From Candidatus Obscuribacterales bacterium (GTDB taxonomy: Bacteria; Cyanobacteriota; Vampirovibrionia; Obscuribacterales; Obscuribacteraceae), in the NCBI GenBank assembly GCA_019746975.1, contig JAIERK010000176.1:1-41219 (forward strand): DNA of 41,219 bases. The letters are read 5' to 3'. The notes beneath the pieces are model-generated. The model saw nothing but the letters and a program-made list of their open reading frames with translations. It did no database searches and had not been told where the DNA came from. Made by a program: the position numbers and the translations under genes. Each line of letters opens with the position of its first letter. The stretch's first letter is position 1. Positions 8,428-16,193 of this stretch are shown piece after piece.

Positions 8428-9033
8428 AACGCCACCTCGCCTATATTTCTCAGGCAATATATTAACTTCTCTAGATGCTTGGAACATGAGGCATCTTTAG
8501 CAATTAGACTGCTCTGATTTAAGAATATTCATTGAATAAGGAGTAATAGGGGGAGGCATTTCCTGTAAGAAACCTCGGAAAGCATCACGATGACCAGATC
8601 ACCCATGTAGAAAACTTGTGTGCACAAAATTCAGGGTTAGACAAAACTTTTTTGGCATCTGATCTAACTTTTGATCGGCCGACAAGGAGACAACAAGTTT
8701 TCTACAGTTTGCTTACACCGTCTAAAACGCACTTAGGTTGGGGCATTCGGTAGTTCTTCACTGTAGCGACTACTATTTTCGGGATCGGATCCTAGTAGGT
8801 AGATCTTGCATATGCTGCAGTGACTCCATTGTCGAAATGACCAAAGGTCTTAAAGGTAACGAAGGGATAAAGCGGGGTCACTGGGGATCAAGAAACCAGC
8901 ATAATTTTCGTTTGCTGGGGGAGCACATCTAAATTACGCACTTGTGTTCTATTGGTACTACAAGTGGTGCATCAAATTGTATGACCTGGAATTCTATTCG
9001 CAAAGCAATTTGGTTGCGTCATCTATCCACGCA
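8428..9033. other. Intergenic region upstream of dnaN with inverted DnaA-box-like sequences
   Basis: No supported gene (the frame at 8738-8932 lacks a ribosome site and protein character). The region contains a perfect 14-bp inverted repeat and AT-rich stretches, described separately. It must hold the dnaN promoter. Confidence 0.5.
8606..8706. repeat. Perfect 14-bp inverted repeat containing DnaA-box-like TTTTCTACA
   Basis: TGTAGAAAACTTGT (8606-8619) and its exact reverse complement ACAAGTTTTCTACA (8693-8706) are 73 bases apart. Each arm contains TTTTCTACA, one base from the TTTTCCACA form of the DnaA box. On the minus strand next to the left arm lies TTGTGCACA, one base from TTATNCACA. Such a cluster beside dnaN could be part of an origin or a DnaA-controlled promoter. 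Confidence 0.4.
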
Positions 9034-9702
9034 CTATTCTTCTTTGTCTTTTACGACTTTGGCTGGACGTGAGCCCTCTTCGGCTTCGTCTTCATCGTCA
9101 TACTCTTCGTCGCTGTGATCGTAGTCTTCTGCGTCGAAGTCGTCGTCATCATCATCTATCTCTTCGTTAGAAGCGGCTTTTTGCTTTCCTCTTCCACTTC
9201 CGGTGTCCGAACCATCCTCATCAAGCCCACGGTAGCTGATTACGATGTGTCTGTTCTCGCCTTCACCTTCACTGTCTGACGACAATTCAGGAAAGTTCTC
9301 TTGCAGATAATTGTGCACAAGTCTTCTGTCATACGGGCTCATCGGTTCTAGATCAAACCGCTCTGTGTCTCCGTTGAGTACAGCCACAGCGCCTTTCTTG
9401 GCTTGTTCTTCCATGGTGCGTTTGCGGCGAGCGCGGTAGTCGAGAACATCGATGACAAACGGGTTATGGACGAGCATGTTGCTTCGGCACATCTGTCTGA
9501 CCACGAATTGCAGAGACTCCAAAGTCTTTCCATTTCTGCCGATTAGCATTCTTGCATCGTCAGCCTTGCAGTCGATGCGATAGCAGGTTGTGGTTTCGTC
9601 CAATTCCTCTTGAATAACCATGGCTTCGATATCAAGAATTGCCAGGATTTTTTCGAGGTAGCTCTGGGCGTTTTCATCAAATGTGTCTGCAAATTGGTTC
9701 AT
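9034..9702 (-). CDS. jag: Jag/KhpB RNA-binding protein (KH and R3H domains)
   Basis: 222 aa. Residues about 48-90 form a KH domain with the GRNGKT loop (54-59), and residues about 110-160 an R3H domain (LEPMSPYDRRLVHNYLQE, then EGENRHIVI). The N-terminal part lacks the long Jag-N domain of Firmicutes, and the C-terminal 50 residues are a very acidic Asp/Glu tail. KhpB-type proteins bind many RNAs and in other bacteria affect cell elongation and division. The start ATG lies 3 bases after the yidC stop, so the two are probably translationally coupled. It is the last gene of the rpmH operon, as in many bacteria. Confidence 0.92.
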   Translation of the reverse strand: MNQFADTFDENAQSYLEKILAILDIEAMVIQEELDETTTCYRIDCKADDARMLIGRNGKTLESLQFVVRQMCRSNMLVHNPFVIDVLDYRARRKRTMEEQAKKGAVAVLNGDTERFDLEPMSPYDRRLVHNYLQENFPELSSDSEGEGENRHIVISYRGLDEDGSDTGSGRGKQKAASNEEIDDDDDDFDAEDYDHSDEEYDDEDEAEEGSRPAKVVKDKEE

Positions 9703-9705
9703 GGT

Positions 9706-10956
9706 TTACTTCTTCTTTTTCTTTTTCGATTTGAATTGGTCTACTGAAACCGGTTCTATTCTGCTTCCCGATATATCGATTACTTGATTGTCCTCTGCAT
9801 TTGGTTTGTTGCTACCGCTTGCAACGGCGTCTTCTAAGGCTTCTGGCTTACCTTTTTTTTTCTTCTTGGTGCCTTTACCTTTGTCGTCCTTTGGTTCATC
9901 AGCATCGATTCCGAGGTCATCGAGTCCCACGAGAGGTGGTGTGGGTTTTCTCATCAGCATCCAAGTTTGGAAGGATTGCACGATGTTGGACAGAACTATG
10001 TAGATTAACACACCAACCGGCAAAGGAATGAAGAAAAAGGTGCCTGTGGTGACAAGAGGTAGAATTTTCATCGTGTCTTGCTGAATGCGAGTCTGCTCGT
10101 CCATTGGCTCATCTTTTGGACGGCTTCCCGACATAGTGAGTTTTTGTGAAAGCCACATGGTGAGTCCGAAACAGATGATCAAGCCTAGAGCATCAAAATT
10201 CTCAGGTTTGAGCAAAGCCATACCTGATGCTACTTTGCCAAGGCCGGTCACGAAACCAAAGGATTCTTCTTTGGCGACACCCGGGACGATTGCTTGAACT
10301 ACGTAATCGCCTTCTTTCTTGAAAACCGCGTGTCCGTTTTCGTCAATTGTAGCCAGGTCTTCGGTTACAGGCTTGTTGTCTTTGATGATATTCCAGCCGG
10401 CTTTGAATTCTGGCGGTAATTTGCCGTCAACGGCGCGGATATTGAAATCCATTGAGGTGCCTTTGCCGATTTTTGATTCTCCTGGAAACACCGTCACTTT
10501 GGAAAGAGCGTTGGTACCTAGCGCTACGTAAGGGATACTGTCGTTAGCAGTTTCTTTCTTGATTTCCTTGACGTCTTCGGCAACCACCTTTATCGGCACC
10601 GGAACGGGCTTGTCACCAAAAGGCGGTCCGCTGAACGTGGCAAAAAGAGCGAAGAATATCGGAAGCTGGAGAAGCATCGGCAAGCAGCCACCCATCGGAT
10701 TCACGCGATTCTTGGCGTAAAAATCCATGAGCTTTTTCTGCATCAGCTCAGGGTCGTGTTTGTATTTTTCCTGAACTTTCTTGAGCGTCGGCGAGAGCAT
10801 CGACATGCGCTGCATTGACTCGGTTTGCTTGGCAACGAGTGGCCAGAGACAGGCGCGTACAAAGAGAGTCAGTAAGACCAGCGACCAACCGTAGCTGCCC
10901 GTCGCCTTCTGGAAGGTCTCGAGCAGAGGAAGCATGAACGAATAAGTAAGATCCAC
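9706..10956 (-). CDS. yidC: YidC/Oxa1 membrane protein insertase
   Basis: 416 aa from GTG 10956, with AGAGGG 6 bases upstream. The Oxa1 core is clear: YGWSLVLLTLFVRACLWPLVAKQTESMQRM (with the conserved Arg in the first core helix), the cytoplasmic hairpin SPTLKKVQEKYKHDPELMQKKL, then MGGCLPMLLQLPIFFALF. A roughly 110-residue polar insertion (about 115-225) separates core helices 2 and 3 on the outer face. The remaining helices are about 240-265 and 300-335. The C-terminus is disordered and Lys-rich (ends KKKKKK), probably a ribosome contact. It inserts membrane proteins alone or with SecYEG. Only 3 bases separate it from yidD and from jag. Confidence 0.96.
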   Translation of the reverse strand: MDLTYSFMLPLLETFQKATGSYGWSLVLLTLFVRACLWPLVAKQTESMQRMSMLSPTLKKVQEKYKHDPELMQKKLMDFYAKNRVNPMGGCLPMLLQLPIFFALFATFSGPPFGDKPVPVPIKVVAEDVKEIKKETANDSIPYVALGTNALSKVTVFPGESKIGKGTSMDFNIRAVDGKLPPEFKAGWNIIKDNKPVTEDLATIDENGHAVFKKEGDYVVQAIVPGVAKEESFGFVTGLGKVASGMALLKPENFDALGLIICFGLTMWLSQKLTMSGSRPKDEPMDEQTRIQQDTMKILPLVTTGTFFFIPLPVGVLIYIVLSNIVQSFQTWMLMRKPTPPLVGLDDLGIDADEPKDDKGKGTKKKKKGKPEALEDAVASGSNKPNAEDNQVIDISGSRIEPVSVDQFKSKKKKKK

Positions 10957-10959
10957 GGA

Positions 10960-11238
10960 TTACCCTCTTAGCGATTTGCGCGACTTTTGTTCGGAGGCAG
11001 GCGTGCAGACTATCTCGTCCACACCGCCGGGGTGAAAGGGCTGACACTTCAGCAATCTAAAAATGCCCGCAATCGCTCCCCGACAGAGCCCGTTAACTTC
11101 GATGCTCCTCGCCATATATTCTGAACAGGATGGATAAAACCTGCATGATGGCGCTCTCAAGATCCTGGATTTCTGATAAATGCGAATAAGCGTGATCACT
11201 GCTATCCCCGGCACACGCTTGAAACTGGCAATTTTCAT
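10960..11238 (-). CDS. yidD: Membrane protein insertion efficiency factor YidD
   Basis: 92 aa. It carries the family signature of the small YidD proteins: IRIYQKSRI followed by CRFYPSCSEYM with its conserved Cys residues, and later CQPFHPGGVDEI. The N-terminus is a weak amphipathic/membrane segment. YidD is thought to assist YidC-dependent insertion at the inner membrane. It sits between rnpA (31 bases) and yidC (3 bases), the classical gene order. Confidence 0.95.
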   Translation of the reverse strand: MKIASFKRVPGIAVITLIRIYQKSRILRAPSCRFYPSCSEYMARSIEVNGLCRGAIAGIFRLLKCQPFHPGGVDEIVCTPASEQKSRKSLRG

Positions 11239-11269
11239 TTGTTACGGATATCTACGGAAGGAGATCTCG

Positions 11270-11752
11270 TTAGTTATTATCTACGTCTGTTGGCAACTTG
11301 CCGCCGGTATTAATACGGAGATCATGTTTGAGAGAAACAGTACCCCTCTTCTCCTTACGATTCTTGCTGGAAGCACGGACGAGGCAATTGACAACGGCAT
11401 CATCGATCTGAGCATAGGTCGCTCTCAGAGCAGGCTCGTGCACGACGAAGACCATGGCATACCAATTGCGTAGAGCGATATCGCCGCGTTCACCCGAGAA
11501 AACAGCGATGCGCACGTGGCGATAGGCTTCTCTGACCATCCGCTTGGCGCGATTGCGTTTACAACTACTCTTTGAAACCTTTTTTGCAACAACAAACCCC
11601 GCAAGCGGTCTCCAATGAGTGCTTCGCTCGTTCGATTTGCCTTCTTTGGGCAATATGTACAAGGTTACCATTGGCGTGCTTACAACCATTCTCTTGTTGT
11701 AGGCGCGCTGAAATACGCTGGCTCGGCGAAGCCGTTCTTCAGACGGTAGCAC
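11270..11752 (-). CDS. rnpA: Ribonuclease P protein component
   Basis: 160 aa from a GTG start at 11752 (LPSEERLRRASVFQRAY), 12 bases after the rpmH stop. The signature RNRAKRMVREAYR (about 68-80) is the RNA-binding RNR motif of the RnpA fold, preceded by GFVVAKKVSKSSCKRN. The protein binds the RNase P RNA and aids 5' processing of tRNAs. It is somewhat longer than the usual 110-130 aa because of a basic C-terminal extension after about residue 125. The overlapping frame at 11572-11811 is a shadow. Confidence 0.94.
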   Translation of the reverse strand: MLPSEERLRRASVFQRAYNKRMVVSTPMVTLYILPKEGKSNERSTHWRPLAGFVVAKKVSKSSCKRNRAKRMVREAYRHVRIAVFSGERGDIALRNWYAMVFVVHEPALRATYAQIDDAVVNCLVRASSKNRKEKRGTVSLKHDLRINTGGKLPTDVDNN

Positions 11753-11764
11753 CGTCAGGTCCGA

Positions 11765-11902
11765 TTAGACGACGGCAAGACGATAGCGCCCTTTGGCACG
11801 ACGTTTTTTAAGGACTTTACGTCCCGCTTTTGTAGACATGCGGCTCATAAAACCACTGTCTTTTCTTGCTTTCAATTTTGATCCACGAAGTGTACGTTTC
11901 AT
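11765..11902 (-). CDS. rpmH: 50S ribosomal protein L34
   Basis: 45 aa, highly basic: MKRTLRGSKLKARKDSGF, then MSTKAGRKVLKKRRAKGR and ending YRLAVV. The MKRT start and the G-R-K-V-L-x-x-R-R-A-K-G-R core are diagnostic of L34, although FQPS of the usual MKRTFQPS is LRGS here. AGGAGA lies 8 bases before the ATG. It is the first gene of the rpmH-rnpA-yidD-yidC-jag operon, and dnaA is transcribed away on the other strand. Confidence 0.96.
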   Translation of the reverse strand: MKRTLRGSKLKARKDSGFMSRMSTKAGRKVLKKRRAKGRYRLAVV

Positions 11903-12244
11903 GAGCCAAGTCTCCTGGCACAGAGCCAATGTTAAAAATGTTTGGCATGCTTTCAGCTGAATGGCTATGCTATCATCTCTTGCAATAAAGTTGGCGTCGG
12001 TCCTACGATTGGCCGATGAAAAATTTACAGTCCTTACGCCAGAGTTGTTACCGGCACTAACCTTTTGTGTCGGCGTTCTTATCTAGCTCGGCATGAGGCT
12101 TGTCGTCATATAGGGCTCATGAAAGTACTTGCGGGTAGGCTCTAATTGATCGACTGTTTGAAAATACTTTCAGGATCGCAGCTCTTCAAAGCTGCGGACC
12201 TGCCTGTTCAGTAGACCACCATTCGAGCCGGATCTGACGAGCAA
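11903..12244. other. Divergent intergenic region between rpmH and dnaA
   Basis: No gene. It must contain the promoters of both the rpmH operon and dnaA. I see no canonical DnaA box. The dnaA-proximal part carries two inverted repeats: TGAAAGTA (12120-12127) / TACTTTCA (12165-12172), and CGCAGCT (12177-12183) / AGCTGCG (12190-12196). Confidence 0.6.
12177..12196 (+). promoter_or_regulatory. Stem-loop in the dnaA leader
   Basis: A 7-bp stem CGCAGCT/AGCTGCG with a CTTCAA loop lies 48 bases before the dnaA start and just after a second inverted repeat (12120-12172). It is not followed by a T-run, so it is a possible leader structure or protein site rather than a terminator. Confidence 0.4.
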
Positions 12245-13939
12245 ATGCATACTACTAATGACGACGTTCGTTTTTTGAAACCTATTCCCCAGATCTGGGC
12301 AGACGTATTAACCATACTTTCCAAGACAATGTCTCCGGGCTCGTTTGCCGTGGTCAAGACGTGCTCTGAGCTGAAATTCATGAGCGACGGAATAGCGATA
12401 ATTGCGGTTGCCAACCCATTTTCGCAGGGACTGATTTCTTCTTATAAGACTCTGCTGCAGGATACGCTCGGTAAGTTAGCCGGATGCCCAGTGCTTATCG
12501 AGTTCGTCATAGACAGTTCTGTTGGCACAAGCGAGTACTCCGGGACATTCGCCAGTATTCCTCATGGTGGGGACGCCTGCGGAACACGCACTGCTAAAGG
12601 CCCAGTGGTAGGCGGTCTGCATCCCGTCAGGCAAAGTGATGCATCTATACAGATCGATTCGTCGAACTTAGACGAGGATGTTTTCGATGTGGAATTACCT
12701 GATGTAGATGTTCATGATCGGTGGCCGAAGGGCGATCTGGTCGATGCTGGGGAAAAACCAGTTCAAAAATTTGCGCAGACAAAAGTCGATCGCGAATCGA
12801 CAATCGACTTTGCGCCTAGCATAGGGCAAGCAGCGAAGTTTGCCGCACCGCCTGCAATAGGTCGTTCGCACAACAAGGTTGCTACCAGACACGGACGAAT
12901 GGCTCCTGATATCAGTCGGTCGGGATTGAATCCGAAGCACACATTTGCAACCTTCGTTGTCGGATCCAATAATAGATTCTGTCATTCGGCTGCGGTAGCC
13001 GTTTCCCAAAGTCCCGGTCAGAATTACAATCCATTATTTGTTTATGGAGGCGTTGGACTTGGAAAGACGCACTTGATGCAAGCCATAGGTCATGCGATTT
13101 TAGAGATGACACCCAACTTGCAGGTGCGCTATTTGAGTTGTGAGAGATTCACGAACGATCTGATCAACTCTATTAAAGACAAGCAGATGGTCGACTTTCG
13201 AAAACGTTATCGGAATATAGATGTGCTCTTGATTGACGACATTCAATTCATCGAAGGTAAGGAATCGACTCAGGAAGAGTTTTTCCACACATTCAATACC
13301 TTGCGAGATGCCGGCAAGCAATTGGTGATCTCTTCTGACCGACCACCGAAAGCCTTGTCGCGTCTTGAAGAACGCTTGCGGAGTCGATTCGAGTGGGGAC
13401 TTATATCGGACATCCAGGCACCTGATTACGAAACGCGACTAGCTATTCTCCGCAAGAAATGTGAGCAAGACGGAATTCGTGTGGACGAGCATACGCTCAA
13501 TCACATAGCGACAATCTTTACGAGCAACATCCGAGAGCTCGAAGGCGCGCTGATCCGAGTGAACGCATATGCCAATCTTACTGGCCAGCGAGTCGATCAG
13601 CTTTCATTGCATAGTTTGCTCACGCCTAATGGCACACCAGCAACCAAGCCGACCTTGACCGTGGACGAGGTTATTGGAACTGTAGCCGAGCACTACAAAC
13701 TCATGTCGGCGGAATTGAAGTCATCGAAGAGATCGCAGGATCTTACGCTACCCAGACATATTGCTATGCACCTTTGCCACGAGTTACTGAACTTGAGTTT
13801 CCCCAGAATCGGTCAAGCATTCGGTAATCGAAAACACACATCGGCTCTGTATGCGCACAATAAGGTGAAGGATATGATTTCCGCGGATCCGAATGTCGCG
13901 TCGGTTGTTTCGAAGCTCAGACGTCAAATGGGTCACTGA
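12245..13939 (+). CDS. dnaA: Chromosomal replication initiator DnaA
   Basis: 564 aa, against about 450 in most bacteria. Residues 1 to about 90 are domain I. Residues about 90-225 are an unusually long polar linker (domain II). The AAA+ domain starts at LNPKHTFATFVVG, with Walker A GGVGLGKT (268-275) and Walker B LLIDDIQF (Asp331/Asp332). Domain IV (about 460-564) contains the DNA-binding helix-turn-helix. DnaA binds DnaA boxes and melts the origin. In the signature loop the usual FGGRDHTTV reads FGNRKHTSA (526-534). The Asp that in E. coli (D433) contacts the DnaA box is Lys530, which implies a changed box preference. The ribosome site is weak. Confidence 0.97.
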   Translation: MHTTNDDVRFLKPIPQIWADVLTILSKTMSPGSFAVVKTCSELKFMSDGIAIIAVANPFSQGLISSYKTLLQDTLGKLAGCPVLIEFVIDSSVGTSEYSGTFASIPHGGDACGTRTAKGPVVGGLHPVRQSDASIQIDSSNLDEDVFDVELPDVDVHDRWPKGDLVDAGEKPVQKFAQTKVDRESTIDFAPSIGQAAKFAAPPAIGRSHNKVATRHGRMAPDISRSGLNPKHTFATFVVGSNNRFCHSAAVAVSQSPGQNYNPLFVYGGVGLGKTHLMQAIGHAILEMTPNLQVRYLSCERFTNDLINSIKDKQMVDFRKRYRNIDVLLIDDIQFIEGKESTQEEFFHTFNTLRDAGKQLVISSDRPPKALSRLEERLRSRFEWGLISDIQAPDYETRLAILRKKCEQDGIRVDEHTLNHIATIFTSNIRELEGALIRVNAYANLTGQRVDQLSLHSLLTPNGTPATKPTLTVDEVIGTVAEHYKLMSAELKSSKRSQDLTLPRHIAMHLCHELLNLSFPRIGQAFGNRKHTSALYAHNKVKDMISADPNVASVVSKLRRQMGH

Positions 13940-13945
13940 CGAACT

Positions 13946-13966
13946 ACAGTCAAACTGTTTGTTTTT
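13946..13966 (+). terminator. Weak candidate terminator after dnaA
   Basis: A short ACAGT-CAA-ACTGT hairpin is followed by TTTGTTTTT, directly after the dnaA stop. The stem has only 5 bp, so termination here is tentative. Confidence 0.3.
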
Positions 13967-14107
13967 ACTGGCGAATTGTTGACTCTTTGTTGATAGTTAA
14001 ACAGGCATTAACAGCCGAGTACTTGTCGAGTAAGGCTGCTAGTATGCGATTACCGTTCAGTTTTTACTACTCAAACACAACGAATGTCTCCAGCGGAGGT
14101 AGCTATC

Positions 14108-14917
14108 ATGCGCAGAGTTTTTTCTATGGTCTCAAAACACACGCCGCTACTAGCAATGGTGGCTCTGGGATTGGTGTCGTCTGGTTGCAACATCAACTCT
14201 GCTGCCGATGCGGATAAGGACGGAGCAATTCAGGCGCGCAACGTAATCGGATCACTGGGACACAACTGGAGCTGTGATGAACTCGAAGATAAGCTCGATC
14301 CGTCATTGAAGATATCGGATGCAAAAACATTGTTCTCCGGCTTCTCGAAAACGTTAGGCCCCATCCAGTCAATTGGAGATGCGAAGACTATCGATTACAG
14401 GTATGGGTTTGGCTTCAACACGCCGTCATTCACAGGAACATACACCCTCGGATTGAAATGCAAAAATGAAGAGGCAGTGGCGAAACTGACTATGTGGAAG
14501 AAGGATAATCGGTGGTATCTCGCAAATATTACGGTTAGTTCGCCGAAGGTCGAGCAGACTATTCTCGAACAGAACAAGGGTGCGCTTTTACAATCGAGAA
14601 GGATGGTTGCTCGAATCTGCGACGATTGGAACTATGACTATTTTCAATCGAACATTAGCTCTGAGCTTCACGAGAGGTTAAAGGTCGCGCCTCTGGTTAT
14701 GCAAGGTGTCTTGGCTGCATCAAAGAACAGTTTGGGAAAAGCACGGTCTATTGACGATGGTAGTGTTCTGACGGCTACGATGCAAGGCGGGCGATTCGTC
14801 TACCTTTGCCGATTCACAGCACAGTTTGAAAAAGGCAACGCCATCATCGATCTAGGTGTAGTTAAGGAACGAAACAAGTGGCTTATTCAATCAATCAATA
14901 TTAGCGGCAGTCCGTAG
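14108..14917 (+). CDS. Lipoprotein with two repeated NTF2-like domains
   Basis: 269 aa from ATG 14108, preceded by GGAGGT at 7 bases, which rules against the upstream ATG 14084. A signal peptide ends in the lipobox LVSSGC, so the protein is probably lipid-anchored outside the cytoplasmic membrane. The mature part holds two similar halves (about 40-145 and 155-269). Each has a helical start (NVIGSLGHNWSCDEL; RMVARICDDWNYDYF), a central LGxxxSIxD segment (LGPIQSIGD; LGKARSIDD), a beta-sheet and an ending of the type W-L/Y-x-x-x-I-x-[IV]-S. This resembles DUF3887/DUF4019 NTF2-like folds, an inference from pattern only. It is convergent with the MFS gene, one base apart. Confidence 0.75.
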   Translation: MRRVFSMVSKHTPLLAMVALGLVSSGCNINSAADADKDGAIQARNVIGSLGHNWSCDELEDKLDPSLKISDAKTLFSGFSKTLGPIQSIGDAKTIDYRYGFGFNTPSFTGTYTLGLKCKNEEAVAKLTMWKKDNRWYLANITVSSPKVEQTILEQNKGALLQSRRMVARICDDWNYDYFQSNISSELHERLKVAPLVMQGVLAASKNSLGKARSIDDGSVLTATMQGGRFVYLCRFTAQFEKGNAIIDLGVVKERNKWLIQSINISGSP

Positions 14918-14918
14918 C

Positions 14919-16193
14919 TCAATCAGACACTCCGCTAACAGCCGGAACTTTGCGCTCAGGTTTAGCAGGCAGATGTTCCTCGCGCTGAGCTTCTTGCAGA
15001 GGCTCTTGCGGGAGCAAGCGAATCAACAAAGTGCACATTCCGGTCAAAGTGGCTGATACCGCCAGTAGTGGTGCCAGTGAATTGTGAAATACATTGGCGT
15101 ACAAAACACCGCCAAGCATTCCGGAGACCTGAGTGGCTATGTTGTATATCGCGATCAACGTCGAAGTGATGAAGGTTTCGAGTCTCGGCCTTGATGCCTG
15201 CGCCCCCAGGCAGTAAATGGTCAGAAGTCCAATCATGTTGGCAATGCCATGCAAAATTTCTACAGCCATAGCAGCATGGAGGCTAGTGATGAAGTTGAAG
15301 CTCAGTGTGCTAAGCATGCAGGTAAGGACAGCCATAAGGATTTGTTTTCTAGCCGCAACCCGTGCAAGAAGCGGGAAAATAAAGCCGCCAGCCAACATTC
15401 CAAAAGCACTGCAACCGTTGATCTGACCGATTTCTTCTTGAGTGAAATGCAGTACGTTGGTGTAGTGGAAGTAGAGCGGAGTTCCAAAACCAGGGCTGAA
15501 GTTCCAACACCAGATGAAGAGCGCGATGATAAGAAAGTTGCGGTTAAAGAGCGCGTCCTTAAGAAAAGTTCCTGCAGGCAGACTCTCGCCGGTCGCCTCC
15601 TCTTTGCGGAGGAAAAACCAACTTGCCAATGCTGCGGCCATGGAGACAAGGGCCGAGATCAGGAAAGAAGTCTTGAGCGCGGATTGCGGATCGAGCTTGT
15701 GACACAGGGCGCCGCCGAGTAAACCGGCTCCTATACATGCGACGTAATAAGAGACGGCTTGCGTGGAAAATACTTTGCGCATCTGGCTTCCACTGAAGAC
15801 TTTGACCACGAGACCGCACAATAGAGCGGTTCCCCAACTCAGCCCACAGCCGGAGAGTAGGAGCCCTGGCAGGATAAGTGCCTGATTGACAGAGGCGAGT
15901 AGGTAGCCGATAGCGCCGAGGGAAAATGCAAAGGTCAGGTAAACCCTCTTACTGGCGGGAAGGAGCACGTCAGTCACGATGCCGAACAGCGGTTTTATCG
16001 TCCACGGTACCATCAATAGGGCGAAGTACGAAGCTACTTGTGCTGCGTTCCAATGTTCGACTTTGAGAAAAAAGTTATTGAGCGGTTGGGCTGGTAAGCA
16101 AAAGTGTTCTGCCATCCCCTGTGCGAGATAGGCAAGAATCACGTATGAAACGAGGAAAAGAGAGCCGCGCTGCATGACGGCTAACGATAGCAC
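14919..16193 (-). CDS. MFS transporter of the BT1 (folate-biopterin transporter) type
   Basis: 424 aa with about 12 hydrophobic helices. Between helices 2 and 3 it has PWTIKPLFGIVTDVL (about 62-76) followed by KRVYL, which matches the W-x-I-K-P-x-x-G-x-x-x-D signature of the BT1 family found in cyanobacteria, plants and trypanosomatids. Known members carry folates or pterins; the substrate here is not determined. The N-terminus MQRGSLFLVSYVILAYLAQGM starts the first helix. The start is uncertain: GTG 16193 has only GGAG at 11 bases, and the ATG at 16175 has no ribosome site. The C-terminal 30 residues are polar. It has no operon partner. Confidence 0.85.
   Translation of the reverse strand: MLSLAVMQRGSLFLVSYVILAYLAQGMAEHFCLPAQPLNNFFLKVEHWNAAQVASYFALLMVPWTIKPLFGIVTDVLLPASKRVYLTFAFSLGAIGYLLASVNQALILPGLLLSGCGLSWGTALLCGLVVKVFSGSQMRKVFSTQAVSYYVACIGAGLLGGALCHKLDPQSALKTSFLISALVSMAAALASWFFLRKEEATGESLPAGTFLKDALFNRNFLIIALFIWCWNFSPGFGTPLYFHYTNVLHFTQEEIGQINGCSAFGMLAGGFIFPLLARVAARKQILMAVLTCMLSTLSFNFITSLHAAMAVEILHGIANMIGLLTIYCLGAQASRPRLETFITSTLIAIYNIATQVSGMLGGVLYANVFHNSLAPLLAVSATLTGMCTLLIRLLPQEPLQEAQREEHLPAKPERKVPAVSGVSD

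Noticed and set aside
8738..8932. 64-codon frame upstream of dnaN
   Set aside because: No ribosome binding site and no protein-like features; lies in a regulatory gap.
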